Shown here piece after piece: positions 22,501 to 33,484 of a stretch of 64,000 bases of DNA. Source of the stretch: Pachysolen tannophilus NRRL Y-2460 (lineage: Eukaryota > Ascomycota > Pichiomycetes > Alaninales > Pachysolenaceae); contig KV454018.1 of the NCBI GenBank assembly GCA_001661245.1, positions 126,692-190,691 of the forward strand, written 5' to 3'. The stretch's first letter is position 1. Every line of letters begins with the position of its first letter. The notes under the pieces were generated by a model, which saw only the letters and a program-made list of their open reading frames with translations, was not told the origin of the DNA and made no database searches. Position numbers and translations under genes: made by a program.

Positions 22501-25500
22501 ATTCAGAGTATGTTCCCCCAAAACTTTAGAAAGCCCGTTAAACCCTCTTGATAATAGAGATCTGATCATTGAATTCCTATTATTCCAATAATCTCCTAGA
22601 ACCAAAGAAGTTTCAAAGATACCATTGTTAAACATCAACTTCTCCCAGGAATTCTCATTCCTACGATTAATCAAATTAATGCCATACTGTAATGAAGGCT
22701 CAACAGGCAAGCCAAATATTAAATCATCATCATTGATGGATTTATAAACTTTTGTTAAAAATGATCTTTCGTCCTGCCAAGCTGTTGATGTGGAAGTAAT
22801 AACATCTGTATAATAATTTTCCATTAAAACTAATGCAGTATGTGGTCGACCAATATCTATTGCATCATAGTAAATGTTTTTCCAATTCAAAGTTTCATAG
22901 ATAGAAATGAAATCTTTCAATTCCAATTTTGCTCCAATCCTTATTAGTAACACCAAGTCAACAAAGAGCTCTTTTGATTCACTAGAAACTTTTGATCTTT
23001 CTATTTTGTAAAAGTTCCCTAGTAGCTTTTTAATTAGGGTTGCACCCTTACTCCCAGAGCGATATATATAATAAACGCACAAATGTGCAAAGACTTTCCT
23101 TCCAAAACTCGGCACTTTTGAAACAAATGTTGAAATCAACGGTGCAACAGAGGTGTATAAAGCTATTTCGTTGACCAAAGTCAAGGACAAAAAGCATGTC
23201 CAAATATCTGAATTCGACTGCTCTATAATATTCTCTAAGTTTTCAGTGGCATGAAGTAGCATATTATTATGAAGTACATTTTTAGTGCTCTCCGAATCCT
23301 GCACTAATAGAATACATATATAAAAATTTAAAGGTATAATAGTTGATTCAAATTTCTGAAAATGCTTTTGATAAGAGAAAACAGACTTATCGTTCGTCCC
23401 CGTTTTATTTCTCCAAATAAGAACACCAAGAATATAGTCAATAAACGCACTAATTTGTTTATCGGATAAATTTTGATAAGTTAGCATTTCTAAAAATACA
23501 TTGTCCAAAGTCTTTATGTTTTCTTGAAAATTGTTTTCATATTTTTTTAAAAGTGGGTTTTGAACTTCATCCTGTTTAACATCAATTAGCTCACCTGTAG
23601 CTGTATAAAAGTAACCCAAATAACGTGCTCTCCATAACATGAAAGGCCTGGAATAATCTTGATTTTCTAATGAAAACAATAAATCAGCTACTACCTTGCT
23701 TGGTGCTACTGTTTTTTGAATTTTACTCAAACCTGGATTCAATTCAAATAATTTCGATATTAACAAAAGCAATGATTTCTTGTTGTCAAAATCTAAAATA
23801 GCACTATTATCCAACTTCAATATTTTTTCAATCTGAATAATATCTAAGTCTGATTTCGATCCTTGTAATACATCTATAGCTGCCTTGATTATAGATAAAA
23901 ATGGATTGTCTTTTTGGATACATTCACTAAATTGAGCTAACCAGATATTTAAATCATAATTTTTTTTTCTTGAGTGAACCAATCTTGACAATAGAGTTAT
24001 TAAAATGGGAACGTAGTTTTCATTTTCCAAAAGACTAGACGTTCCTTTTCGAAATAAGAATACCAAAGTATGGCATATATCAGCTACTAGTTCCTCACAA
24101 TCCAAGTAGGAAATAACATTTTGAACAACTAGCTGAATTAAATTGATGTCTTGGAACACTTTTGGAGCCATAGTGATTACGAGCTTTAGCCGTCTTAAAT
24201 TAGATAGCTTTTCTAAAACACCGGCCGATTCATCTATAAGTATAAAAACTCTCCTTATCAAGAAATATACGTTTGGCACACTCCAAAACTTTATTGGGTT
24301 ATCACAAAGTTTTCTGATAACAGCCTCCATAAGTTTCCAAAATCTTGAAACTGAAATACTTAGACCTGGAGGAGAGTAGGTAACTATGCTGTTTTCATTA
24401 AAAAGATCAATAGATCGTTGAGCAAACTCAGTAGATCCTAGAGACCTAATAACGTCTTTTTCATTAGACATATCGACCATTCGAAGTATTTCGAAAATAG
24501 TTAGGGGTAGTTGATTATTCAATATATCATATAAGGCATCCTCTGTTCCCAAAGCATCTTTCAAAATGTCGAATATGCCGCTCTTGACACCCTTATCAGT
24601 GAAAGCTAAAGAAATTGATAAAGACAAACTGTCAATAATGATATCAGCTTTCGAAGCTCCCTTTATTGTCGAAATTTTTTTCAATAACTCTTCAGAACTT
24701 CTATCTCCAACGGAAGCCGAGGAACTTGAGACGGCAATAGCAACTATTTCTTTATAATTGTCAAGAATCAAATCTGTCGATTCTTTATAACCCAACAAAT
24801 CATACGGTAAAATATCCATAGAAAGCTCGTAACACCACCAGTATTTGAGAATCTCTAGCCTAAAATTTTTGAACAAATTTCTGGGATTCTTAATTTCATA
24901 ATAGTGACATATATCGTTCAAAGAGTATTTTAAATACGGTCTGATATGTTCAAATCGAGAAAGTTCGATTAAATTAAAAACTATAGATGCCAATACCGAG
25001 TAAGATCCTTTCGATAATATACTAAAGAAATAGCAAAACGTGGAAGCAGACTCTAAACTCTCTTGTGGGGAAACAAAAATTTCTTGTATTTTTCCATACA
25101 TTTTGCTCTTCTCCAGGTTTGATTGAAGACCAAGCAAAGTTACCAAATTCTCCACAAATGAAATCTTAATGTAATTAGTTTTAGAGTAATTAATTGTTGA
25201 TAACATAGTTTGGAAAGCTTCTGTTTTGCTTAGGAAGAAGTTTTCATTTGCATAATCCATTAAATCAATTAATAATTTGATATATTCGGCAATGGCCAAC
25301 TCTGAATAAATGTAGTGATTCTCAATTAGTTTCAGGAGAAACGAAAAAATATCGATGCAATCTTGCTTAAAAGAGTCATCACCTAAAACGCACCAACATT
25401 TAGAGAATTTGCGAAGCAGTTGAAGGCCTACAATAATTGTTAATTCTAATCTTTCAAATTCAAAATCACCTAATAAGTTTTCCGCATATACTCTAAAAAG

Positions 25501-28500
25501 AGTGTGAACTGGTTCTATCGAAACTTTGGTAAAGTCTAAGGTCTCAATAAAAAGGCTGTCATTCAAAAGAGTGTAATAACAGCGTAACAACTTCTGCTTT
25601 GAAACTAAAGTTTTAATAAAACCAATAATTTTATTCAAGATGTATGTTTCATCTCCTCTGTTCAACAAAGCAGTGTTTACAAGAAAACATAAAAGATGTT
25701 GCTCGTATGTCTTTTTCAAGGACAACTCAAATATACTTAAATCGTCATTGATATTTACCTCAAACTCCTGTTTCCTTATAACTCCAAACCCCTCGAAATC
25801 ATCGCGCAGAATACCATAACCAGTTTTAGAAACTTCAAAATCCTTGTCAGAGTTAGATGCATCCCCACTATTTATTTCCAATATTCCACATTCAATAATT
25901 TTCTTTACGTCGATCTCCTCAAGAAAATTCCTAATTGACTCTCCGTATAACACATACAGATTATTAAATAGTTCAGAAAGTCTCAAATATGTAACTTTAT
26001 TATTATCATGACTATCATCATTCTCGCCAAGAAATCCTGGATCAAATTCATCTTTTAGTAATCTTATAATCTGATAATTAAAAGCCTCAACATAAGGACC
26101 TAAGCTAACTTGTGCTTTCATTACAGTACTTATTTTCAAAATTGTGAAAATCCAGTCATTAATAGAGTATTTTCCAGTCAATTTTGTATTATCTCGAAAA
26201 AGATTGCTTACTTTGCTAAGGTTAGTTAACAATATTCCTAACCTATCAATATTAGTTGACAAAACTTCTGGTTTATAGCTGAAGTTTTCCCCTTTTTTTT
26301 CATCACAAAAATTTTCGTTTCTTTTAAGTAAAGTGAAATCTCTTAGCGGCTTATATACATCCCAATAAACGATCATTTCACTCAGTTTGTCATTACAGAA
26401 ATAGGCATCGTCGGGTATAGTTTCGGAATTTATTTCGATATCATCACATCCAGCTAGCCACGGAATAAAAAGGGCTAACATATTTAGATCATTTAAATTA
26501 TCACTATTAATAATCTGTTCCCATTTTGACATCACCCAATCTTGAATTTTATCACTGATTTTTGTACCGTTGACTTCAAAAACACCAATGGAGTTTCCAG
26601 AATCCCTCAAATTGAAACGTCTGTAAAACTCGTAGGCTTTGAACCAAAAAAACATTGATTCTTTCGAAAATACTGCTGGGCCATTAATCTCTGATAAATT
26701 GATAATTGTTTCAAATAATTGATTGATTAATTTTTCAAATTTCCAAATTTGCGAGTTCATTTGAGTTTTGTAATCAACAGATACTATATTTGAGATAAGA
26801 ACGCATGAAACCGTAGATAATTTCTGAATTTTTACTGCATTTAATGAACACTTTAGCATCTGATTAATATAACTAGATGCAATTTGATGAGTACTATCTT
26901 TTGAAAACAGAAATTCTTTAGAAATTGAAGTCAATAGATTACAGGATAACAACGACCAGTAAGTTAGATCATCGTTTTGCAATTCAAAAGTCTTCAATAA
27001 CGTTTTGCAAATAATATTTAATCTACTGCTCGTTATTAGTTTTGAATCATCATAGTTAAAATTATTGGTCCCCAATAAAGAAATTTCTGAAAGGTGGAAA
27101 ACTAATAATTCTAATGCAGACTGAGCAAATCTTTCATGCACACAGTTATCAGTCAATTCTACCAAAAAATCAGCAAAAGATTGTGAATTGATTAAGTAAT
27201 CTGTAATAGAATCAAAACTGTTAGTATTTAATTTTCTCCTTTTAGATGATTTCATATCAGAATCACTCAAATCTGGATCAGAATTCGGATGAGGATACAA
27301 TGAAGAAGTCGAAGCTGATAAAAAGCTTTTCAACCTGAAATAATTTGGTAATATTTTTGAAAGTCCAGCTCTCAAAAGCCAAGGGATTGCACTGCTACTT
27401 TTTCGACTTAAATTTATGTACTTCAGATTGAACCATGAGTAATTTTTCTTATTATATTCGGGGACGATTTTGAGATCGATATCTATAGCTAAAAGTTTAT
27501 AATCGTTATTATTGCTCAACAATAATTCGAAAAGTTGAGTAATCATGGAATTTAATTCATTCAAAAGCAACTTCAAGTCATTATTCAATCTAGGTATATT
27601 TTTCCTTTTAAGTTCAACTGCTGTTAAAGATAAATTGGAGCTTAAATCTTCAGAATTTGAATGTACGATTTTTGATCTTTTATCATCATGATCCATTTCA
27701 ATATCGTCTTCACTCTCCGTTCCGGTAATTAAATCTCTGTTAAATACCCAATTATCTCCTACTTGTTTCGGTAATTGATATAAATCAATGAAATCTGGTA
27801 TTAAGTTAATGAAAATTAGAAGTTGATCTTTAAAAGTCTCATGGTTTATAAATTTGATATTGTTGAAAAACCTCATACCAATTCTAAACAATTTATGACA
27901 AAGTTTTATATTAACAATGGATAAATTAATTATCAATCTGTTCATTATTTGAAATATTAAAATTAAAGACTGTGATTCTTTCTTGTTTATTTGAAAATTA
28001 TTTAAATAAAAATTTTCTATTATTTTAATAATTCTTGAATACAGTGATTCAATCGAATTTGTTTCATCTTCAAATACAAATAAATTTGATGAATTTCTTG
28101 GATTCAATAAAATATTAAATGTTGACAAAGTTTCAGTAGTCAATTTTTCATTATTACTACTAGTTAAAATTTTTTTATTTGCATTATTATCATCTCCTCC
28201 AGTCAAGATAAATAAATTTTTTAAAGTGTAATTTATTATATTTTTATATTCTTTTATTACTAAATGACTTTTAAAATCACTTAAAGAAAGTAAAATGTTC
28301 AAACTTTTTGCAAAATCCAACGCAATTGGTTCAAAAATTTCATCTTTACGCGTCTTGGAATTATAAGATAATGAATATTCAATTATCAAATTTATAGTTG
28401 ATTGATAATGTTTAATCTTTAATTTCTTTGTCTTGTTGGTAACTATCTTACTTAAAAGAGTTCTAAGTAGATTTGAAGCTTTTTGCAATCTATCTTCGAT

Positions 28501-28842
28501 AGAATGATTCAATTGTGATTTTGATTTCAAAAATGATATTTTTTCATGATGTATATTTTTAAAAATAGCATCGATTATTTTGAATAAATCATTCGACAGG
28601 TATTTATTTATAGTTAAATTAAACGTAGATGCAACTTGCTCGAGCTTATTTAAACCATCATTACGTTCTTTGATCTTGCTGGATTGTAATAAGTCTATCA
28701 ATGTTTATTCATTTTTTTATTTTTTTTGGAAGGGAAAATAGTTTGTTAGAATCTTGTTTATCTTGTCTTTAAACTTCTTTCTTCTTGTAAAATACAAACA
28801 CTTACCAATTATAGATTCAATCCCCAAATCATTTGACACCAT
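19594..28842 (-). CDS. TEL1: Tel1/ATM checkpoint kinase (two exons)
   Basis: Tel1 is the ATM-family PI3K-like protein kinase that is recruited by MRX to DNA breaks and telomeres and phosphorylates SQ/TQ sites. Exon 1 is 28806-28842 and exon 2 is 19594-28694. The intron 28695-28805 has donor GTAAGT, branch TTCTAAC and acceptor GATAG. The large frame alone has no ATG before its TAN motif; the join gives MVSNDLGIESIIDLLQSSK and restores it (LLQSSKIKERNDGLNKL, the telomere/damage-localising N-motif). The protein is 3045 aa. HEAT-repeat solenoid fills most of it, with a FAT region before the kinase domain. Kinase motifs are LGDRHTNN (about 2864) and HIDLGVAFDQGK (about 2880). The FATC tail ends LSCIYLGWSPFY. 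All catalytic residues look intact. Confidence 0.95.
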
Positions 28843-29239
28843 ATTAGATGAAACTTTAACATTAAATAAATGGAAATATTTCCCACTCTAATTTCAACCA
28901 GCAATAACACCTTTTTGATTTCTATTAATACATGTTTACTTTCTTAGTTTATTAATTATTGATTTAATACAACTTTTACAATGTTGTATGTATTTGTAGT
29001 GTAAGACAAAAAGTATATAATATATAATAAATTAATATATATTAATTTAGTTACAATTAAACGGTAAAAGGTTTAGATTAAATTTTAATTATTTTATAAA
29101 TAGATAAACCAATTTTAATGGTTTTCAATTTAAAATGGAAAATTTATAGAATTAATTTGAAATTATATATTTAAAATAAATTTCCCCATAATACACAACA
29201 TGAAAAACTGATATATAGTAAAAATGAAAAAAATTGATC
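28843..29239. promoter_or_regulatory. TEL1 upstream region and RPL23 3' flank
   Basis: AT-rich sequence holding the TEL1 promoter and the RPL23 3'-UTR, with several TATATAAT-like stretches (28990-29045). No gene is seen. Confidence 0.4.
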
Positions 29240-30163
29240 TTAAACAACAACACCAGAGTTTGAAGCAATACGTGGCCATAAATCAGCACATTCTTTACCG
29301 ACTGGACCAGTGATAGCTGAACCCTTCATTTCACCCTTTGGATTAACAATAACACCGGCATTATCTTCGAAATACAAGAAAACACCATCTTTTCTTCTCC
29401 ATGATTTAGATTGTCTAACAACAATAGCTGGCATAACTTTCTTTCTCAATTCTGGTTTACCTTTCTTGACGGTAGCCATAACCATATCACCAACAGCGGC
29501 AGCTGGTAATCTGTTTAATCTAGCACCGAAACCTTTAACAGAAATGATGTTTAAGTTTCTGGCACCAGTGTTGTCACAACAGTTGATAACTGCACCGACT
29601 GGTAAACCCAACTAAATATAAAAAAAAATAAAAATAAAAAGCTGTTAGTATAAATTCCAATAGTTTTAATTGAAAAGTGATGTGAAATAAAGAATAAGAT
29701 GAAGAACAAAAAAAAACCCCCATTAAAACCCCAAAAGTGAAAGAATTATGAATAAGTAAATTCAAAAAAAAAAACAAAGTTTAATAGTATAGTACCATAA
29801 ACCAATTTCTCATAGAATCTTGAAAAGAAAATGTGTTAGTGAATTCACTCATTCATTTTTCCAAGTCAGTACTCCATTTAGATGAACAATCACTTGAAAC
29901 CTATTACTTTATAAACTTTTATCCTTTTCTTTTTGCTTATTTGTTTTCTTGGAATTACATTATTGCTGAAACAATTTTTCAATCACTTTCTAGTTAAATG
30001 GGTTTTTCTATTCTATTCTCTATATTCCACATCACTACTGATTTCGTTTGATTAATTATCATCATCATTAAATCATCTCAAAACAAAATGAATAAATAAA
30101 ATAAAAGAAAGAGTCACATACTGACATACGAAATTTAGTACCTGAAGCTCCTGAACCAGACAT
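29240..30163 (-). CDS. RPL23: 60S ribosomal protein uL14 (L23), two exons
   Basis: uL14 lies at the subunit interface of the large ribosomal subunit. Exon 1 is 30122-30163 (14 codons, [14 protein letters not shown]) and exon 2 is 29240-29611. The 510-base intron (29612-30121) has donor GTATGT, a perfect TACTAAC branch (29644-29650 on the minus strand) and acceptor TTTAG. Exon 2 starts [20 protein letters not shown] and ends IASNSGVVV, nearly identical to yeast Rpl23, for 137 aa. The intron position after the FRxS codons is the kind typical of ribosomal-protein genes. I checked the long intron for a C/D snoRNA and did not find a convincing box pair. The promoter carries paired Tbf1-type motifs. 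Confidence 0.97.
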
Positions 30164-30447
30164 TTTTTATCTCTCTTGATACTTTATGGATTAAATAAAA
30201 AAATCTATTAATTTAATAAAAATTTTGTAAGCACTGAAAAAAAAAATAGAGAAAAATTAAAAGGTGAAAATTGAAATGGAAAAAAAAAAAAAAAATTGAA
30301 TGAGATTTCCTCTTTGAGTAATATCAGACAGCCCCCAAAATTATTCTCTTTGAAAAGAAAAAAGAAAAAAAAAAAAGTCTTTCCGTTTTGAGAAGTACAT
30401 TTATGTGACTGGTTTTGTATATTTTTTTTTTTTGAAAAAAGTTGTAC

Positions 30448-30466
30448 TTAGGGCTTACAACCCTAA
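30448..30466. promoter_or_regulatory. Inverted pair of Tbf1-like (TTAGGG/ACCCTAA) sites
   Basis: TTAGGG (30448-30453) and AACCCTAA (30459-30466) face each other across five bases, about 290 bases upstream of the RPL23 ATG. In Candida-type yeasts Tbf1 binds such sites at ribosomal-protein promoters in place of Rap1. That function is established for the group; its use here is inferred. Confidence 0.65.
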
Positions 30467-30510
30467 CTTATTTTTTTCTTCTGGATTTTTTTATTTTTGC
30501 ATTTTCCATT

Positions 30511-30575
30511 TACGTCATCTTGGATATGTATATCGTGTGTCGAAACTCAAATGTCCCGATTTGGTAATACGTCAT
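30511..30575. promoter_or_regulatory. Two TACGTCAT (CRE/ATF-like) sites
   Basis: TACGTCAT occurs at 30511-30518 and again at 30568-30575, same orientation, 57 bases apart. ACGTCA is the half-site bound by yeast ATF/CREB-type bZIP factors. They could serve RPL23 or SLX8. Confidence 0.4.
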
Positions 30576-30768
30576 AAAAATTCCCACAAGATAAAACAGT
30601 CGTGTCGTGTAATTAGAAAATGTTGTTATTAGTTTTAGTTATTATGATTTCTATCTAGTAAATTTATTTAAAAAGGTTATCTATTATCAATCTGTTACAT
30701 TTATAGATGACTTTATTACTAATATTAATATTAATACATAATATATAATCACAATCATAATCATAATC

Positions 30769-31431
30769 ATGGCACCAGTTATTGGGACATCAAGTAAAAG
30801 TAAAATTAAAAGTAAAATCAAAAGTAAGAGTAATAGTAAAAGTAAAAGTGATAGTAAAAATAAAATTAAAATAAAAAATAAAAATATTGGAAAGAAAGAG
30901 AAAGAGAAGGGGAAGGAGAAGAGGAGATTAAGCACTGAGTTAAATAAAAGTAGTGATGATAATGGAAATAATGGAAATGAGAGATTGAAAAGGAAAAGAC
31001 CATTGGTGATTGAAGATTCAGATGATGAAAATGAAGAAGTAGAAGTTGTGGTTAAAAATAAGAAACCAAAAATTCAACCACTAGAAAATGTTTCGGATTC
31101 TGTTACTCTTTCAGATAACGATGAAGATGATCAAAATGAATCTTCAGGAGATGAAGAAATAATAGTACTTTCGGAGAAAAGAGTTGGGGTTTTAAATGAG
31201 TCGGGTGTACATACTTTTTTCAAAAAAACAACTTGTCCAGTTTGTTTAGATTCTCCAGAACATCCTGTGGTTACTCCATGTGGTCATATGTATTGTCAGG
31301 AATGTATTTTAAAAGCTTTAGCAACTTCGAAAAATGTGGTGAGTAACGTTTCTGGTCTTTGCGCCGTATGCAGGAAATCAGTACAGTATAATTCGTTGGT
31401 ACCTTTAAAAATTCGTATAAGTGCACAGTAA
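30769..31431 (+). CDS. SLX8: SUMO-targeted ubiquitin ligase subunit, RING protein Slx8
   Basis: Slx8 (with Slx5/Rfp) ubiquitinates SUMO-conjugated nuclear proteins in genome maintenance. The 220 aa have a highly basic Lys/Ser repeat N-terminus (about 5-60, simple AGTAAA-type codons), an acidic middle with short hydrophobic-acidic stretches that could act as SUMO-interacting motifs (PLVIEDSDDEN, EEIIVLSE), and a C-terminal C3HC4 RING (about 157-205: CPVCLDSPEHPVVTPCGHMY, then CAVCRKSV). The RING ends close to the C-terminus and resembles fission-yeast Slx8 (CxxCLDSPE, TPCGHxxC). Gene identity rests on that resemblance and the layout; other RING proteins such as Rad18 or Psh1 have different flanks. 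Confidence 0.8.
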   Translation: MAPVIGTSSKSKIKSKIKSKSNSKSKSDSKNKIKIKNKNIGKKEKEKGKEKRRLSTELNKSSDDNGNNGNERLKRKRPLVIEDSDDENEEVEVVVKNKKPKIQPLENVSDSVTLSDNDEDDQNESSGDEEIIVLSEKRVGVLNESGVHTFFKKTTCPVCLDSPEHPVVTPCGHMYCQECILKALATSKNVVSNVSGLCAVCRKSVQYNSLVPLKIRISAQ

Positions 31432-31603
31432 GTATAGATGGTTAATTAGGTAGGGAAATATTATTTATTTGGTGGTTTGGAGTGAGGTTTATTTTATGTT
31501 TTTTTTGTTTTTTGTTTTTCTTTGGTTTCTTTAAATTAGAGCATATTGTGTATATATAATTAAAAAGTTTTTACAAGTTACTAATCAGAATAAATAATTA
31601 ACT

Positions 31604-32413
31604 TTAATTTTTTCTTATATAATTATGTGAAGCACTAGCTTGATCTGTTGGGAATATAACAGTCTCGGCAATAACAGTATTTGATCTTCTGGTTGTGGCA
31701 AAAACAATAACTTCTGCAATGTCTTCAGCTGTTAATGGAATTCTACCATCATAAACTTGCTTTGCCTTTTCAACATCACCATAATTTCTAACAATTGAAA
31801 ATTCAGTTTCAACTGCACCGGGGGCAACTTCAATAACTCTGATATTTGTATTAATCAATTCTTTTCTTAAAGATTCAGTAAAAGCTTTTAATGCAAATTT
31901 AGTTGCACAATAGATTGCACCACCAGGGTATGCATCTCTTCCTGCAATAGAACCTAATTGAACAATATCATCAGCATTTCTCTTTTTAAAATCTTTAACA
32001 ATCTCTTGAGTTAATGCAATCATACCTTTAACATTGGTATCAAACATATCATTGATATCTTCTTGTTCAATATCACCAACTTGAGCTTTGCCGATAGCTT
32101 TACCAGCATTATTAACTAAAATATCAATTTTTTGAAATTCAGAAGGTAAATTGCTTAAAAATGGTTTAATAGTTTCAATTTTAGAAACATCTAATACAGA
32201 TATATGACTCTTAAGATTCTTATAAGTAGATTGTAAATCATTTTGTAATTTTTGTAAATTTTGTAATCTTCTGGCAACTAAAATCAACTTAATATTCCCA
32301 TTCAGAGCTGCTGCATACTCCAAGGCAGTAGCTCTTCCAATACCAGCTGAAGCACCAGTAATTAAAATAATTTTATTAGCAAGACGTTCTGCTGCTTTTG
32401 TTCCATAAGACAT
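31604..32413 (-). CDS. TMA29: NADP-dependent short-chain dehydrogenase, YMR226C type
   Basis: The Saccharomyces orthologue oxidises serine, 3-hydroxybutyrate and related 3-hydroxy acids with NADP, and is a cytosolic SDR. The 269 aa start [13 protein letters not shown] as in that family. The Rossmann motif TGASAGIG is at about 19-26, and the NNAG motif and [18 protein letters not shown] (catalytic Ser and YxxxK) follow. The C-terminal half has [20 protein letters not shown] and [16 protein letters not shown]. Length and every motif fit YMR226C, with no break. It is convergent with SLX8 (about 170 bases between stops). Confidence 0.93.
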   Translation of the reverse strand: MSYGTKAAERLANKIILITGASAGIGRATALEYAAALNGNIKLILVARRLQNLQKLQNDLQSTYKNLKSHISVLDVSKIETIKPFLSNLPSEFQKIDILVNNAGKAIGKAQVGDIEQEDINDMFDTNVKGMIALTQEIVKDFKKRNADDIVQLGSIAGRDAYPGGAIYCATKFALKAFTESLRKELINTNIRVIEVAPGAVETEFSIVRNYGDVEKAKQVYDGRIPLTAEDIAEVIVFATTRRSNTVIAETVIFPTDQASASHNYIRKN

Positions 32414-32795
32414 GATAAAATCAATTGATATATATTCCTTAAAACTCGATAAAATAAAAACTTTTAAATTTCAATTTCTAACATATCCTTCCTTTTATAC
32501 ATATATTATATATATATGTATATATATTTGGTATTACCTAATTTGAACGATTTATATGCATAAACGCCACACTTTTTGGACAACTTTTCATATTTATACT
32601 CTAGAAACCTGAATTTTTCCTATTAATTGGTTTCTGGTTTTAACCTGATTTAAAAAAAAATAGCTATTATATAAAAAGCTTTATTAGTTATCCTTAGATA
32701 TTATTCATGGAAGTTAAATTGTATTGTCATCAATTTTTAAAGTAGTAGTTAGAAATAAAGTTTATCCTCCATTCAAATTTCAGCATCCCCTCAAA

Positions 32796-32847
32796 ATAAA
32801 AATAAAAATAAAAATGAAAATGAAAATGAAAATGAAAATGAAAATAG
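32796..32847. repeat. Compound hexanucleotide repeat (AAAAAT then GAAAAT)
   Basis: About three AAAAAT units run into about five or six GAAAAT units without interruption. It is a simple tandem repeat in a promoter region and a likely site of length variation. Confidence 0.8.
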
Positions 32848-33084
32848 ACAAATAACGGTTCTGAACCTAATCTTTTTGTTCCTTAGAGGTTTTTTTTTTT
32901 CGCTCCTTTTCTATTGCTAAACATTTAGCAATTGTTAAGGGTATTTACATGTTGTATTATTCACTGTAGAATTAATGCAGATAGACAAAACTGTAAAGAT
33001 TGTGTGCGGCTCAATAATTACTTGAAGTTATTTTCAATTGATAAAAATATAAATCTACGACGAGGGAGAAAGAATGGGAATCCA

Positions 33085-33102
33085 TGAGCTGAGCTCAGCT
33101 CA
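33085..33102. promoter_or_regulatory. Perfect 18-bp palindrome TGAGCTGAGCTCAGCTCA
   Basis: The whole 18 bases are self-complementary, built from two overlapping GAGCTGAGC arms. It is GC-rich in an AT-rich promoter, about 380 bases before the ATG at 33485. A dimeric factor site or a small cruciform are both possible. Confidence 0.7.
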
Positions 33103-33362
33103 AAATAACAGGATGTGGAGTCAAGCTTGTGAATTTTTCCTGGTAAAGGTTTTCATAAAACCATTAATGAAACTTTATATATGCTGAGAGCTTTGTTGTT
33201 TGTTTCTGAATTTACAAATTAAAATTTAGTTACACAAAACAGGAGCAATACCGAAACTGCACTTTGACATAAACTATAATTTTTGATTTTTTTTTTTTTT
33301 TGCTGTTCTTCTGGCAAGAGGAAATATAGCTAATACTATTTTGATTTATTTTTGTCTTTGAG

Positions 33363-33393
33363 TTTTCCAAGGAAATTCCTTGAACTTGGAAAA
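33363..33393. promoter_or_regulatory. Nested inverted repeat upstream of the 33485 gene
   Basis: Outer arms TTTTCCAAG (33363-33371) and CTTGGAAAA (33385-33393) are perfect. An overlapping odd palindrome AAGGAAATTCCTT lies at 33369-33381. The GAA/TTC alternation recalls a heat-shock element, but the spacing is one base short of the HSE pattern at the centre. Confidence 0.5.
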
Positions 33394-33484
33394 AAAAAAT
33401 TTCATTAGCTATATATTAATTGCAATAATTTTTTTTTTCTGATCCTTCTCCTGTTAGCTTTTCATTTTTGAAGTGGTATTGGGT

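Larger units (their letters stand above)
30164..30768. promoter_or_regulatory. Divergent RPL23/SLX8 promoter region
   Basis: Contains A/T tracts near RPL23 (30237-30296), an inverted TTAGGG/AACCCTAA pair (30448-30466) and two TACGTCAT copies (30511 and 30568). These are described separately. No gene is seen. Confidence 0.6.
32414..33484. promoter_or_regulatory. Divergent promoter region with repeats and palindromes
   Basis: No gene is seen. It holds a hexamer repeat (32796-32847), a perfect 18-bp palindrome (33085-33102) and a nested inverted repeat (33363-33393), described separately, plus T tracts near 33285-33300 and 33430. Confidence 0.5.

Noticed and set aside
29612-30121. Possible intronic snoRNA in the long RPL23 intron
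   Set aside because: There are C-box-like TGATGA stretches on the sense strand, but I found no suitably spaced D box with a closing stem. The hits are explained by a GAT-rich simple sequence.
33363-33393. Canonical heat-shock element
   Set aside because: GAA and TTC units alternate, but the central spacing is one base short of the nGAAnnTTCn pattern, so only an inverted repeat is claimed.
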